Shown: positions 44,083-52,795 of the stretch, piece after piece
Layout of the letters: every line of letters starts with the position of its first letter
Position numbering within the stretch: the stretch's first letter is position 1
Assembly (NCBI GenBank): GCA_963674685.2
Contig: CAXXWT010000004.1
Coordinates: forward strand, 62,001-126,000
DNA from: G963674685 sp963674685
GTDB taxonomy: Bacteria; Lernaellota; Lernaellaia; JACKCT01
Length of the DNA: 64,000 nucleotides
Direction of reading: 5' to 3'
Program-made: the position numbers and the translations under genes
The notes under the pieces: generated by a model
What the model was told of the DNA's origin: nothing
What the model saw: only the letters and a program-made list of their open reading frames with translations
Database searches by the model: none

Positions 44083-44111
44083 ATGGTATACGAACATAAT
44101 GCGAACGTCAA
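44083..44111 (-). promoter_or_regulatory. Candidate lexA-side promoter with SOS-like operator
   Basis: Read on the minus strand: TTGACG (44111-44106), 17 bases, TACCAT (44088-44083). Between them lies GTTC-N7-GTTC (44106-44092), the spacing of the alphaproteobacterial LexA box. A further half-site on the other strand lies at 44076-44079. The distance to the lexA start is about 430 bases, which is long. Confidence 0.35.
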
Positions 44112-44259
44112 GTAAAATCGGTCATGAAAGCGAGACGGCGCTTTATAAGTAATTGGCGCATTTTTCTCTTTTCCATTGTTGCATCAATCATCGAGTGCTA
44201 TGATTTGTTGAACACTTTCGGACAATCCATTCCGTTTTACTTTTCTGGGGGCGGCGGTT

Positions 44260-45150
44260 ATGCGCGACGGGGAAAAAGAATTTAAGCTTTTTGAAAAGAT
44301 CAAATCGAAAACGGGTCTGGCCAACATGGGCTACTGGGCCGGGATTATGTTCGTCATCGTATATTTTCTGTTTACGCTGACGCAGTATTTCGCTTTTCGC
44401 ATGGGGATCAAGCTTCACCTCGTCAATTCGGCCCCGGCGTATTATTCGATAATTCTTAATGCCTCAGCCGTTGTTTTCACGTCTTTGATCATCGTTTTGA
44501 ATTATATGGCCGAACGCAATCGCTGGCCTGAAAGCATCTTTAAAATCAGCATGAACGCCGCGATGCTTTTTTTCTTGGGGACCTGGCTGGTGCATATCCA
44601 CCTGGCCGGAACGCAGAACACTCTTATCGTCATGCTGATCCTCGCCACGGCCGTCGTGGCGCTGCTTCTCCTCGGTCGTCAGTATGCCTGGCTCTATCTG
44701 GCTCTGGGCACCTTCGGATTGATAACGCTGGTCATCCTGGAATATCTGGGGATTCTGGCCTATGCGCCCTTGCTCAAGAAGGGCGAGGAAATCCGGGGGC
44801 TATTTCTGGACAAATCCTATACGGGGATGAATATTTTTCTATACCTCGTCGTCTCGGGGCTTTTCATGGCGATCCTGCATTATCTGGACATTCTACGCAC
44901 CCTGAAAACGCAGGAGTTGGCGCACTCCAACTACAATTTAAGAAAGGCGTTAGACGAAGTCAGGCGCCTTAAAGGATTGATACCCATATGTCCGTTTTGC
45001 AAAAAAGTCCGCAAGGACGAAGGCTACTGGGAGGACGTGGGAAAATATATCGAGACGCAAACGGATGCGAAAACGAGTTCGTCCATCTGCCCCGACTGCA
45101 TGAAAGAAAATTTTGGCGATATCACCAGTGAAGTATTGAAAAAACACTAA
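44260..45150 (+). CDS. Membrane protein with C-terminal four-cysteine module
   Basis: 296 residues. Six or seven predicted membrane helices (about 25-215) as in MASE-type sensor inputs. A short coiled coil (AHSNYNLRKALDEVRRLKG) is followed by a 57-residue tail with CPFCKKVRKDEGYW and SSICPDC (Cys 244, 247, 277, 280). This tail resembles the CxxCKKIRDDxGYW/ICPDC module often attached to PAS or response-regulator proteins; its function is unknown, and metal binding is likely. It ends 21 bases before an HD-hydrolase gene. Confidence 0.75.
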   Translation: MRDGEKEFKLFEKIKSKTGLANMGYWAGIMFVIVYFLFTLTQYFAFRMGIKLHLVNSAPAYYSIILNASAVVFTSLIIVLNYMAERNRWPESIFKISMNAAMLFFLGTWLVHIHLAGTQNTLIVMLILATAVVALLLLGRQYAWLYLALGTFGLITLVILEYLGILAYAPLLKKGEEIRGLFLDKSYTGMNIFLYLVVSGLFMAILHYLDILRTLKTQELAHSNYNLRKALDEVRRLKGLIPICPFCKKVRKDEGYWEDVGKYIETQTDAKTSSSICPDCMKENFGDITSEVLKKH

Positions 45151-45171
45151 AGGTCCGAAGTCGACGCCATA

Positions 45172-46302
45172 ATGAAAACAAAACGCATCATATCCATCGA
45201 AGAGCACACGATTCTCATCTCACGTTTCCAGCGCCTGATCAGCACCGAATCTCCCAACGTCAGGGTTCTCGGAAGCCTTATCCTCGGCGGCCGCCGATAC
45301 GACGGGAACGCCGGGATTTTCGATCAGGGACTCAATTATATCGTTGAACAATTGAAAGGCAGTTTCAGGAAACTGGGCCAGCCCGCGGCCATACATCCGC
45401 TTTCCACCGTCGCCATTCTGGCTCGAAGCCACCCCGGGAAGCTGGACGCGCCGCACGCTTTCCTCGGCCTTTTTCACGACCTGCTGGAGGATATTCCGGG
45501 GATTAAAAAACGTAGTTTCTCCAAATATTTCCACTTGATCGATCCCGAAGGCGCATGGGATCTTGACGGGGCTTTGCGCTGCCTGTCCATGACGAAAAAA
45601 GAAAAGCACCGGTATTGGGCGTACCTGGGGCGCATTATCGATTACTGCAACAAGTCGGGCGACCTGCTGCCGATTCACGTCAAGATCGCGGACCGCATGT
45701 CCAACACGCTGGACACGCATCTGGCCGTGCCGACGGCGCTGACGCAAAAAACGAATTTCTACCGGGACATTTTCGATGTCTTGTTGAGCGTGGATTTCAA
45801 GAAACTCAATGAGATGGAAAGTTTCGAGCTTTCCGAGGCCGAACGCATCGTGCTTTTCCGCCAGATCCTGAAAAATCTTTTGTTTTGCTCGCTGATCAAC
45901 AGCGAACTGAAACACATGGACGAGACCGGAAAAAGGCTTTTTACCGGTCTGATCGCCGCGAGCATCGGGGAACTGGAGTGGCTCGGCCTGGAGGTCATGC
46001 ACAAGGTCCGCGACGTCAGGCGTTTGCGCGAGATCATTTATCAAAGCATCGATTACGTGCGCGGCGGGGGAATGTCGGTAAGGGCCAAAAGCACCGAGCA
46101 TCCTTTGGACGGGATACTCCTGGAAATCTACGCCGAACGCGACCGGAGCCGGCGAAAACGCAAAACCCTGGCCTTGTACAAGGACAATGAAGTGATGACC
46201 GCCGCGTGCGTGGCTCTGGTGGCGGCCTTCTCGTCGTTTATTCACGAAAAGAAATTCACGATTCCGGGCGTCAGTCCCACGGGCCTCGATCCGGTCAGTT
46301 GA
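45172..46302 (+). CDS. HD-domain phosphohydrolase of RelA/SpoT type (stand-alone)
   Basis: 376 residues. HD motif residues are present: His75 (AAIHPLSTV), His102-Asp103 and Glu106-Asp107 (LFHDLLED), and Asp174 in VKIADRMSNT. These match the ppGpp-hydrolase domain of RelA/SpoT proteins. No synthetase, TGS or ACT domain is seen, and the C-terminal 200 residues are helical and unassigned. It could hydrolyse ppGpp or a related nucleotide. It lies directly behind the membrane sensor gene and before a poly-Asp lipoprotein gene on the same strand. Confidence 0.72.
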   Translation: MKTKRIISIEEHTILISRFQRLISTESPNVRVLGSLILGGRRYDGNAGIFDQGLNYIVEQLKGSFRKLGQPAAIHPLSTVAILARSHPGKLDAPHAFLGLFHDLLEDIPGIKKRSFSKYFHLIDPEGAWDLDGALRCLSMTKKEKHRYWAYLGRIIDYCNKSGDLLPIHVKIADRMSNTLDTHLAVPTALTQKTNFYRDIFDVLLSVDFKKLNEMESFELSEAERIVLFRQILKNLLFCSLINSELKHMDETGKRLFTGLIAASIGELEWLGLEVMHKVRDVRRLREIIYQSIDYVRGGGMSVRAKSTEHPLDGILLEIYAERDRSRRKRKTLALYKDNEVMTAACVALVAAFSSFIHEKKFTIPGVSPTGLDPVS

Positions 46303-46320
46303 TCCGGTAAGGAGACCGCC

Positions 46321-47874
46321 ATGAAAATTATTCCACTGATCATCTTACTTCTTTGTGTTTTGTGCGTTTCGTGCGGCGATGATTCGCCTTCGTCGGGTTC
46401 GGGCGCAACAGGCGATGACGATGATGTTCATGACGACGACACGGCTTCGCCTGATGATGATAACGATTCCGACGACGATGACGATGACGATACATCTCCG
46501 CCGCTTTTCGACGGTTCGTTGGCTTTGGATTTTACACGCATCAAGCCCGGCAACAGCTTCAAGGCCGTCATCACAGCCTTGAACGCGTCCGGCGATCCTG
46601 CGCCGAATCTGAACTTAAACGTGACCTCGACGCGCGGCGCTGTGGGTTTGATAACCGATTTCGGCGACGGCGTTTATGAGTGCGTCGTTGCGCCGGATGA
46701 ACTGGGAACGGGGCAGTACGCGGTGACCGCGTCCGTCGATCAGATATCCGCCGGCGGCACGGCCCTGGTGCTGGATTACGTAAACGATCGCTGGGATCAA
46801 CCCCGCGTGATAGACGGTCTTGTCAATACGCCCGGTTGGGAGGATTCCGCGGCGATCACGCCGGACGGGCAGTGGCTTTTCATTGCATATATCACCGTTT
46901 CCTTCGATTGTTCGTTCACCATGACCCCGGAAGATCCCCATTGCGCAAAGGCTGTCGGACCCTGGACGGCGCCCGAGCGCCCCGACATGCCCGGCGCCGA
47001 GCGGATTTCCGAAGACGGACAAATTCACCACGGATGTCCGACCACGGGACTCGATCCCATGCCCTTCGCCGTTCCCCCCATGGCCCTTTACGGATTTCAC
47101 CGCCAGGCGGACGGCGTGTTCGGCGATCCCTTCGCGATTTATTACGACGGCATGGACGGGTGCGTGTCGGTTTACGGGCCGACCTTTTTACCGCCGGACC
47201 AAAGCAACGTCACGACGGTTTTCGCCCATGACGATCCGCATGACATCGGCGAGGCGGAAAATACCGGAAGCGATCTATACGTCGTTGATCTGCCCCTGGG
47301 ACAAAAAACGATTCTTGGAACCTATCGCAAAGACGGCGGGGGCGTCGTTTTGGACAATGCGCTTCCCGAGCGCCTGGGCATGGATCCGGCGGGGCATCAG
47401 GGCAACGCGCACCTTTATTACGATCAAAGCGGCGTCGTGCGGCAGATATGGCTGGACGATGAATCCGTGGACGACGATGAGCGTCGGATTTACGCATATC
47501 TTCTGGACGGAGAATTTCCCGCCGGTCCCTGGTCGGATCGTTTGATTCTGCCTTCGCCCATCAACTCCGACGGCGTCGAAGAGATTCAACCCATTTTCGA
47601 CGGCGGCGAGGTTCTGGTGCGACGGGGCGACGATATCGTGTCCTTCGCTTATACCGGATCGGACATTTTCGATTCGCTTTCGTGGGATTCGGAAGTGATC
47701 GAACTTTCCTGCGGCGGCTGGGGCGACATGCAGCCCGGTTCCATCATCACGCTGGGCGAACCCACGAAAGCCGTGGTGGACGGCCGCGAGGAACTCTATT
47801 TCGTCTACGGCCTCATTGCGCCGGACGGAACCATCGACCTCAACGTCGGCTGGACGAGAGAAAATGCGGAATGA
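46321..47874 (+). CDS. Poly-Asp lipoprotein with Ig-like and beta-propeller-like regions
   Basis: 517 residues. Signal peptide and lipobox (CVSCGD), then a linker of about 40 residues including DDDTASPDDD. An Ig-like domain follows (ALDFTRIKPGNSFKAVITAL, VTSTRGAVGLITDFGDGVYE) with segments suggestive of a propeller or WD40-like sensor (ITPDGQWLFIAYIT, DLYVVDLPLGQK). No catalytic motif seen. AAGGAG precedes the ATG. Function unknown; surface-exposed by inference. Confidence 0.72.
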   Translation: MKIIPLIILLLCVLCVSCGDDSPSSGSGATGDDDDVHDDDTASPDDDNDSDDDDDDDTSPPLFDGSLALDFTRIKPGNSFKAVITALNASGDPAPNLNLNVTSTRGAVGLITDFGDGVYECVVAPDELGTGQYAVTASVDQISAGGTALVLDYVNDRWDQPRVIDGLVNTPGWEDSAAITPDGQWLFIAYITVSFDCSFTMTPEDPHCAKAVGPWTAPERPDMPGAERISEDGQIHHGCPTTGLDPMPFAVPPMALYGFHRQADGVFGDPFAIYYDGMDGCVSVYGPTFLPPDQSNVTTVFAHDDPHDIGEAENTGSDLYVVDLPLGQKTILGTYRKDGGGVVLDNALPERLGMDPAGHQGNAHLYYDQSGVVRQIWLDDESVDDDERRIYAYLLDGEFPAGPWSDRLILPSPINSDGVEEIQPIFDGGEVLVRRGDDIVSFAYTGSDIFDSLSWDSEVIELSCGGWGDMQPGSIITLGEPTKAVVDGREELYFVYGLIAPDGTIDLNVGWTRENAE

Positions 47875-47920
47875 CGTATGAGACAGAACCGCGCACGACG
47901 TCATATCTTCGGCAAAAGAC

Positions 47921-47985
47921 ACAGAGCCGCGAGCGGCAAAATTCGCCAAAGCGTCAGCGAAGGCGAATGAGCGAGCGGGTCATGA
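47921..47985. repeat. Dispersed repeat, copy A (inverted)
   Basis: Contains GCGTCAGCGAAGGCGAATGA with flanking GCCGCGAGCGGC and GCGGGTCATGA. The reverse complement occurs three times in the 58.1-58.6 kb cluster. Confidence 0.75.
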
Positions 47986-48031
47986 ATCGACAAACGATAC
48001 ATAAGATGCGGAGGGGTGTGAGAAAAACCTC

Positions 48032-48958
48032 CTACATCGCCGGGATTTCTTTGAGCTTAAGATCCACGCGCATGGAAAATGAGGGGGCGACAGGCAGATC
48101 CTTGCGTCCTTCGACTTTGGCCTTTGCGCTTAAGGCCACTTCCCCGTTCGTAATGAGACGGCGGTTCATATCGTAAAGGAAACGCCCCAGGCCTTCACCT
48201 CCGATTTCCACATCTTCGGGAAGATCTTTAGCCAGTTCCAGAGCGGAATACGAATCCTTGAAAATTGCTTTAATGGCGCGCGGATCGACCGATAGAGTCG
48301 CGATTCCGGCTTCGTCGATACTTTCAACCAGCATCAGTTTGATGTTCTCATCCACGCCCGAGTCTTTTTCAAAAACTTTTCCGGCGGGCCGATAGGGCTT
48401 GCCCATGCGGACCTGGCCTTTGGGTAGGATGCTTTGCGTCATCATCAGATGCGAATTGACAAAGATGTTTCGTAATACTTTGTTCAACATTTTACCGCGC
48501 ATGAAAGGGGAAAGGGCGGATTTGGCGTTTTCCTCCATTGCGACGCTCATGGAGTCCACCTCGCCGCCGGGCTTGACGCGCAGATGAATTTGCCTTCCGC
48601 CCAGTTGCCTGATGACGGTCACTTCCGGATTCTCGTTGGGTTGGGCCAGCAGCTTGGAGCCGTAAATTTTATTCGTTCCTCCTCCGTCGGACCGCACGAC
48701 GGTCAGTTCCAGCGGCGTCAGGTCCATTTCAATGCGCTCGTCGCTGACCGATTTGATGTCCTGGCGATACTTCATGACCTCGTTGGCGCCGAAGCTCATG
48801 TTGAACAGGGAAATGGTGACGGACCGCTCGAGCTCGAAATACTGCGTGCTGGGCTGCGCCAACTGGAATTCCACGGTTTTGGCGCATCCCGCCGTCAGGC
48901 ATAGCGCGATAAAAATCGCAAACGGCGCGATGATTCGAAAAGGCCTGCAGGTGCTCAT
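48032..48958 (-). CDS. Lipoprotein of unknown function (DUF6263-like pattern)
   Basis: 308 residues. Signal peptide with lipobox LTAGC, then an all-beta exported protein (GGRQIHLRVKPGGEVDSMSV, RNIFVNSHLMMTQSILPKG, MGKPYRPAGKVFEKDSG). The pattern recalls DUF6263-type lipoproteins, but this is from memory. ATG 48958 was chosen over TTG 48961. It is transcribed divergently from the YchF-like gene. Confidence 0.65.
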   Translation of the reverse strand: MSTCRPFRIIAPFAIFIALCLTAGCAKTVEFQLAQPSTQYFELERSVTISLFNMSFGANEVMKYRQDIKSVSDERIEMDLTPLELTVVRSDGGGTNKIYGSKLLAQPNENPEVTVIRQLGGRQIHLRVKPGGEVDSMSVAMEENAKSALSPFMRGKMLNKVLRNIFVNSHLMMTQSILPKGQVRMGKPYRPAGKVFEKDSGVDENIKLMLVESIDEAGIATLSVDPRAIKAIFKDSYSALELAKDLPEDVEIGGEGLGRFLYDMNRRLITNGEVALSAKAKVEGRKDLPVAPSFSMRVDLKLKEIPAM

Positions 48959-49066
48959 CAATTCTCGCTTTCATGGCTGATAAAAAAGGAATAGTATTTC
49001 CTTTTGCTTTAAGACACGTTATTAAGCGCCCGGTTCCGTGTCAATTCCGAAAGCGGAGTGAAAATT

Positions 49067-50092
49067 ATGGATGTGACAATTATCGGTCTTCCCAGAACCG
49101 GAAAAAGCACCCTGTTGCAGGCCCTGGCCGGCGCGGATTTGCCCGGCGGCGGCATCGCCACGGTGCGCGTGCCCGATGAGCGCCTGGATGAACTCACAAA
49201 AATCTTCAATCCGAAAAAGGAGATTTTCGTGGAGATTCGCGCCCGGGAAGCGGCCTGGCCCGGCGTTGGCGAGAGCCGCCGTAAAAGCGAGATGGAGCGC
49301 TATATCAACGCCATTCGGGGTTCGCAGCTTTTCATTCACGTTGTCGCCGCCACGCAGACTCCTATGATGAGCGATCCGGCGGATCCGTCCCGGGATTTGA
49401 AAAAACTCGACGACGAGATGATTTTCAGCGACCTCGTGGGGATCGAACGCATCCTGGAGCAAAGCCGCAAGGCGACTCTGGAACCGAACCAAAAAAAGCT
49501 CCTGGAGCGCTTCAAGAAGATATTGGAACAGGACAGGCCTTTATGGACTACGGAACTGAGCGAGCAGGAAAAGGCCATGGTGACGGGTTACAACCTGATC
49601 ACGCTTACGCCGCAGCTCGTTGTCGTCAATACAAATGAAGATGACGACGCGCAATACGACGAAGATCGGTTCGGCGGCCGATTGTACGGGCGCCTGGCGG
49701 CTTCCTTATGTTTCACGACGGCCAGGGAAGTCAGCCTGCTGCCGCCGGAGGAGCAGGAACTTTTCGCGCAGGAGATGGGACTGGACGGACCCGCCGCCGC
49801 GCGCGTGAGCGCAGAAGCGTTCAAGCAGCTTGATTTGATCAGCTTCCTGACCGTGGGGGAAGATGAGTGCCGTGCCTGGGCGATTCGGCGCGGAACTGTC
49901 GCGAAAAGCGCCGCCGGCGTGATCCATACGGATTTTGAAAAGGGCTTTATCCGCGCGGCGGTGGTTTCTTACGAGGAATTCATGGAGCGCAAGTCTCTGA
50001 AAGCCTGCCGCGAAGCCGGCGTTTTGCGTCTGGAGGGCAAAGAATACGTGGTGCAGGACGGAGACATTATCGAGTTTCGATTTAATGTTTAA
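49067..50092 (+). CDS. Divergent YchF/Obg-like GTPase
   Basis: 341 residues. P-loop GLPRTGKST at the start, YchF-type coiled coil (about 115-170), base-recognition strand VVVNTNEDDD and a C-terminal TGS-like domain (VIHTDFEKGFIRAAVVSYEE, EYVVQDGDIIEFRF). The switch II DxAGL motif of true YchF is missing: the region reads IRAREAAWPGVGES. GTP or ATP hydrolysis may therefore be altered, and it looks like a paralogue rather than the housekeeping YchF. ATG 49067 sits 8 bases after GGAG; GTG 49058 is also in frame. Confidence 0.8.
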   Translation: MDVTIIGLPRTGKSTLLQALAGADLPGGGIATVRVPDERLDELTKIFNPKKEIFVEIRAREAAWPGVGESRRKSEMERYINAIRGSQLFIHVVAATQTPMMSDPADPSRDLKKLDDEMIFSDLVGIERILEQSRKATLEPNQKKLLERFKKILEQDRPLWTTELSEQEKAMVTGYNLITLTPQLVVVNTNEDDDAQYDEDRFGGRLYGRLAASLCFTTAREVSLLPPEEQELFAQEMGLDGPAAARVSAEAFKQLDLISFLTVGEDECRAWAIRRGTVAKSAAGVIHTDFEKGFIRAAVVSYEEFMERKSLKACREAGVLRLEGKEYVVQDGDIIEFRFNV

Positions 50093-50101
50093 TCAAGGAA
50101 T

Positions 50102-51655
50102 ATGAACACGGAAAAAAACAGGCGTCGTGTATTTCAAAGAGTCATTATCTTTTCGGCGCCTTTAATTATTCTTGTTTTATGGATCGCGCTGAAAACCGGC
50201 TCCGAAAATTGGGCGGCTGAAGATTTCGCTTCGCCGCCGAAGTCCGATGGAAATCATCGGGCGATTCACCACCCAAAAAACTTTTTGAAAAATCCCAGAA
50301 CGGATCCGAATTACGCGCCGCCCAGGCCGTCGTCCGGTTTGATCATACCCGAAGGGATCGTTCGCCCGGCGGAATTCGAACCGATGGACGGCGTGATCAT
50401 CAGCGTGGTCGATCACGGACCGGAGTACATGAAAATGTGGTCGCAGATGTTGGAGGTCTTCTCGCGATCGGGTTTCGTTTGGATCATCGCTAATCAGGAG
50501 GCGCAAGAGACGTTGATTGATTCGATGGAACAGGAAATCTCCGAGGATTCGTATGAATTTCTCGATTATCCTCTTGATTCCATCTGGATACGGGATTACG
50601 GGCCGGAGTTCGTATACGCCCCGGACGGGACAAGACACATCATCGACGGCGTCATCAAAGGCCCGTACGCTTTCTGGCCGAGAGACGACGCGATCCCCAT
50701 CGAGATCGGCCGCGACGACTGGATCAACGCCGACGGTTCGCCCATGAAGGTCCATACGCATCTTAGCCCCGTCACCGGCGGCAACATCATGACCGACGGC
50801 GCCGGAACCTGTTTCGTTTCCAATGTGATTTTCGGAAATGAAAAACCGCGCCGGTGGACGAAGAAAATGGTGAACGCATTTGTGAAAAAATATTACGGCT
50901 GCGAGCAACTGATCGTTCTAAGACCTCTTTGCATGGAATCGACGGGACACATCGATTTATTCGCCAAGATCGTGGACCCCACTTCGATTTTACTGGGGCA
51001 GTTCGATCCGGATACGTATTTTAACGGAAAGCGCCCTACAAAAGGCAAAGGGCGCTGCCGCCGCCCGAACGATTATAAAGATATGGAATACAACCTTGGG
51101 ATCCTGGAATCGACGACGAACCTGGACGGCGAACCCTGGACCGTCGTACGGATTCCCATGCTTGAGCCGTTCGAGATAAACGAATTGTGGATCTACCGAT
51201 CATACCTCAACGCACAAATCCTCAACGACCAGATCGTTATGCCCGCGTATTATCAAGAGCGTGGAAACGAAAGCCGTGAGGATCTTTTCAGCGTGGAAGC
51301 CGAAGCCGTTGAAGCATACGAGGAGGCGGCCCCGAATCTGGAGATAACGCCGATTCAGGCCGATGCCGTTGTGGAATTCGGCGGCGCGATTCATTGCATC
51401 TGCCACGAAATCCCCGTTGAAAATCCCTATGAGGATGATATGACGACGACCGGGGACAAGTTCGAAGAAGATGAGACGGAAACGGAATCCGAAGATGACG
51501 CGCAAAACGACAATACGGCAGAAGATGATGACACAGGGGATTCCGACGACGATTCGATTTCATCTTCTCAGTCCCATGATGACGACAGCGCCGAAGACGA
51601 TGATGAAGATGATGAACAAGGGCCGGAGGCGCCGGCCGATACCGACGGCGAATGA
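50102..51655 (+). CDS. Exported peptidylarginine/agmatine deiminase-like enzyme
   Basis: 517 residues. N-terminal membrane anchor (about 12-30), then a PAD_porph domain: substrate Asp165 in IWIRDYGPEF, GGNIMTDG (226-233), His283/Asp285 in TGHIDLF and catalytic Cys432 in FGGAIHCICHEIP. The family hydrolyses guanidinium groups (agmatine or protein arginine) to ureido products. The anchor places it outside the cytoplasm, as for the Porphyromonas peptidylarginine deiminase, rather than as a cytosolic agmatine deiminase. The last 75 residues are an Asp/Glu-rich tail. It begins 9 bases after the YchF-like gene. Confidence 0.82.
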   Translation: MNTEKNRRRVFQRVIIFSAPLIILVLWIALKTGSENWAAEDFASPPKSDGNHRAIHHPKNFLKNPRTDPNYAPPRPSSGLIIPEGIVRPAEFEPMDGVIISVVDHGPEYMKMWSQMLEVFSRSGFVWIIANQEAQETLIDSMEQEISEDSYEFLDYPLDSIWIRDYGPEFVYAPDGTRHIIDGVIKGPYAFWPRDDAIPIEIGRDDWINADGSPMKVHTHLSPVTGGNIMTDGAGTCFVSNVIFGNEKPRRWTKKMVNAFVKKYYGCEQLIVLRPLCMESTGHIDLFAKIVDPTSILLGQFDPDTYFNGKRPTKGKGRCRRPNDYKDMEYNLGILESTTNLDGEPWTVVRIPMLEPFEINELWIYRSYLNAQILNDQIVMPAYYQERGNESREDLFSVEAEAVEAYEEAAPNLEITPIQADAVVEFGGAIHCICHEIPVENPYEDDMTTTGDKFEEDETETESEDDAQNDNTAEDDDTGDSDDDSISSSQSHDDDSAEDDDEDDEQGPEAPADTDGE

Positions 51656-51872
51656 GGAAAACTCGACGGGAGCGCGGATTGTAAATGAAGCCGGATCAAA
51701 CTGTGGAAGCCGCCGGCGCAAAGCCGCATGAAACAGAAATTTTGACCGCGGTATCCAATAAATTTTCCATAGGCTTTTAAGTTTTTTCTTGCCTAAATAT
51801 TTCATCGGCCCTAGAGTCCGGTCCCATGTCCATTGAGTATTTTTTTGAACTACGAAGGAAAGGGAAATCCTC

Positions 51873-52544
51873 ATGAAATCGAAGAATAAGTCAGCCATCA
51901 TGCTGCGTTTGATGCTGATCATTGCGTTTAGTTTTCTTTTCTCGTTCGCGGCTATCTGCGGCGATGATGATGACGATGACGACGACAACGCCGCTACGGA
52001 CGACGACACTGGCGATGATGATGTTGACGATGACGTCGATGATGATGTTGACGATGACGTCGATGATGATGTTGACGATGACGTCGATGACGACGTGGAT
52101 GATGACGATATCGTGGTTAACGTGGCCTGGCAGGAGCCGCCCTCGGAAACGAGAATGGACCGGCCCGCCGCGGAAACGTACTGCGCCGACCTGGATGTCG
52201 ACGATCACGACGACTGGCGCCTGCCCACGATCAACGAACTACGCTCTTTTGTCGTCGGCTGCGCGGCTACGGAATTGAACGGCCTGTGCCCGGTGTCGGA
52301 TGAATGCGTGAACTATGATTGCCATGACAACAACTGCTATGGATGCACCTACCAGGAAGGACCGGGAGAAGGCGGCGCGTATTGGGACGACGGATACACG
52401 GGAGCAGCCGACTGGTACTGGTCTTCGTCGACGATGAATATCGGCAACGCCTGGTGCCTGAATTTCGGCCGCGCCGAAGTCGAAGGCGCCGTGCCCACGG
52501 GCAGCAACTACTTCGTGCGCTGCGTGTATGATCTGACGGATTAG
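51873..52544 (+). CDS. Poly-Asp exported protein with DUF1566 (Lcl-type) domain
   Basis: 223 residues. N-terminal hydrophobic signal (about 8-30) ending AAICGDDDD, a near-lipobox with Ile at -1. A 50-residue Asp-rich linker with DVDD repeats follows, then a DUF1566 domain (DDWRLPTINELRSFV, WYWSSSTMNIGNAWCLNFG, NYFVRCV). Three perfect 24-bp units encode most of the DVDD repeats. DUF1566 domains are found on surface proteins of unknown role. A terminator follows at 52586. Confidence 0.78.
   Translation: MKSKNKSAIMLRLMLIIAFSFLFSFAAICGDDDDDDDDNAATDDDTGDDDVDDDVDDDVDDDVDDDVDDDVDDDVDDDDIVVNVAWQEPPSETRMDRPAAETYCADLDVDDHDDWRLPTINELRSFVVGCAATELNGLCPVSDECVNYDCHDNNCYGCTYQEGPGEGGAYWDDGYTGAADWYWSSSTMNIGNAWCLNFGRAEVEGAVPTGSNYFVRCVYDLTD
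52014..52085. repeat. Three perfect 24-bp in-frame tandem repeats
   Basis: GATGATGATGTTGACGATGA plus CGTC repeated three times (52014-52037, 52038-52061, 52062-52085), encoding DDDVDDDV units within the linker. An exact in-frame repeat can change copy number and so linker length. Confidence 0.9.
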
Positions 52545-52585
52545 ATTCTGTTGAGCAGCCACGCGCCGAATTGGCGTTAAAGAAA

Positions 52586-52618
52586 GGAGGGACCCTAAAA
52601 TCCATCCTTTTATTTTTT
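52586..52618 (+). terminator. Intrinsic terminator after the DUF1566 gene
   Basis: AAAGGAGGGA and TCCATCCTTT form a stem with one mismatch, loop CCCTAAAA, followed by TATTTTTT. Confidence 0.7.
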
Positions 52619-52647
52619 CCCGCAAGCTACGAATCAACAGGCAAGCA

Positions 52648-52692
52648 ATCCCATCGGGCAGTATGGAAAAAGTGATCCTCGCCCGGTGGGAT
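52648..52692. repeat. 12-bp stem hairpin in the gap before the phosphoesterase gene
   Basis: ATCCCATCGGGC (52648-52659) pairs with GCCCGGTGGGAT (52681-52692) with one G-U type mismatch and a 21-base loop. No T run follows. It lies about 100 bases before the next ATG and could be a leader structure or a repeat element. Confidence 0.5.
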
Positions 52693-52795
52693 TTGCTGTT
52701 CACCTATCCCACCCTGTTGCGATTTTAAGGCTCCTGGCCCAATATTTACGGTAAGGTCAAACTTCCCGACAAATAAAATACACAGGGAGACTCCG

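Noticed and set aside
43896..44111. Small minus-strand frame starting at the candidate SOS promoter
   Set aside because: Basic, low-complexity product running through the GC hairpin and T-rich stretch; no ribosome site before its ATG.
52620..52795. Possible riboswitch before the phosphoesterase gene
   Set aside because: Only one stable hairpin is evident and I could not match a known aptamer; it is listed as a hairpin only.
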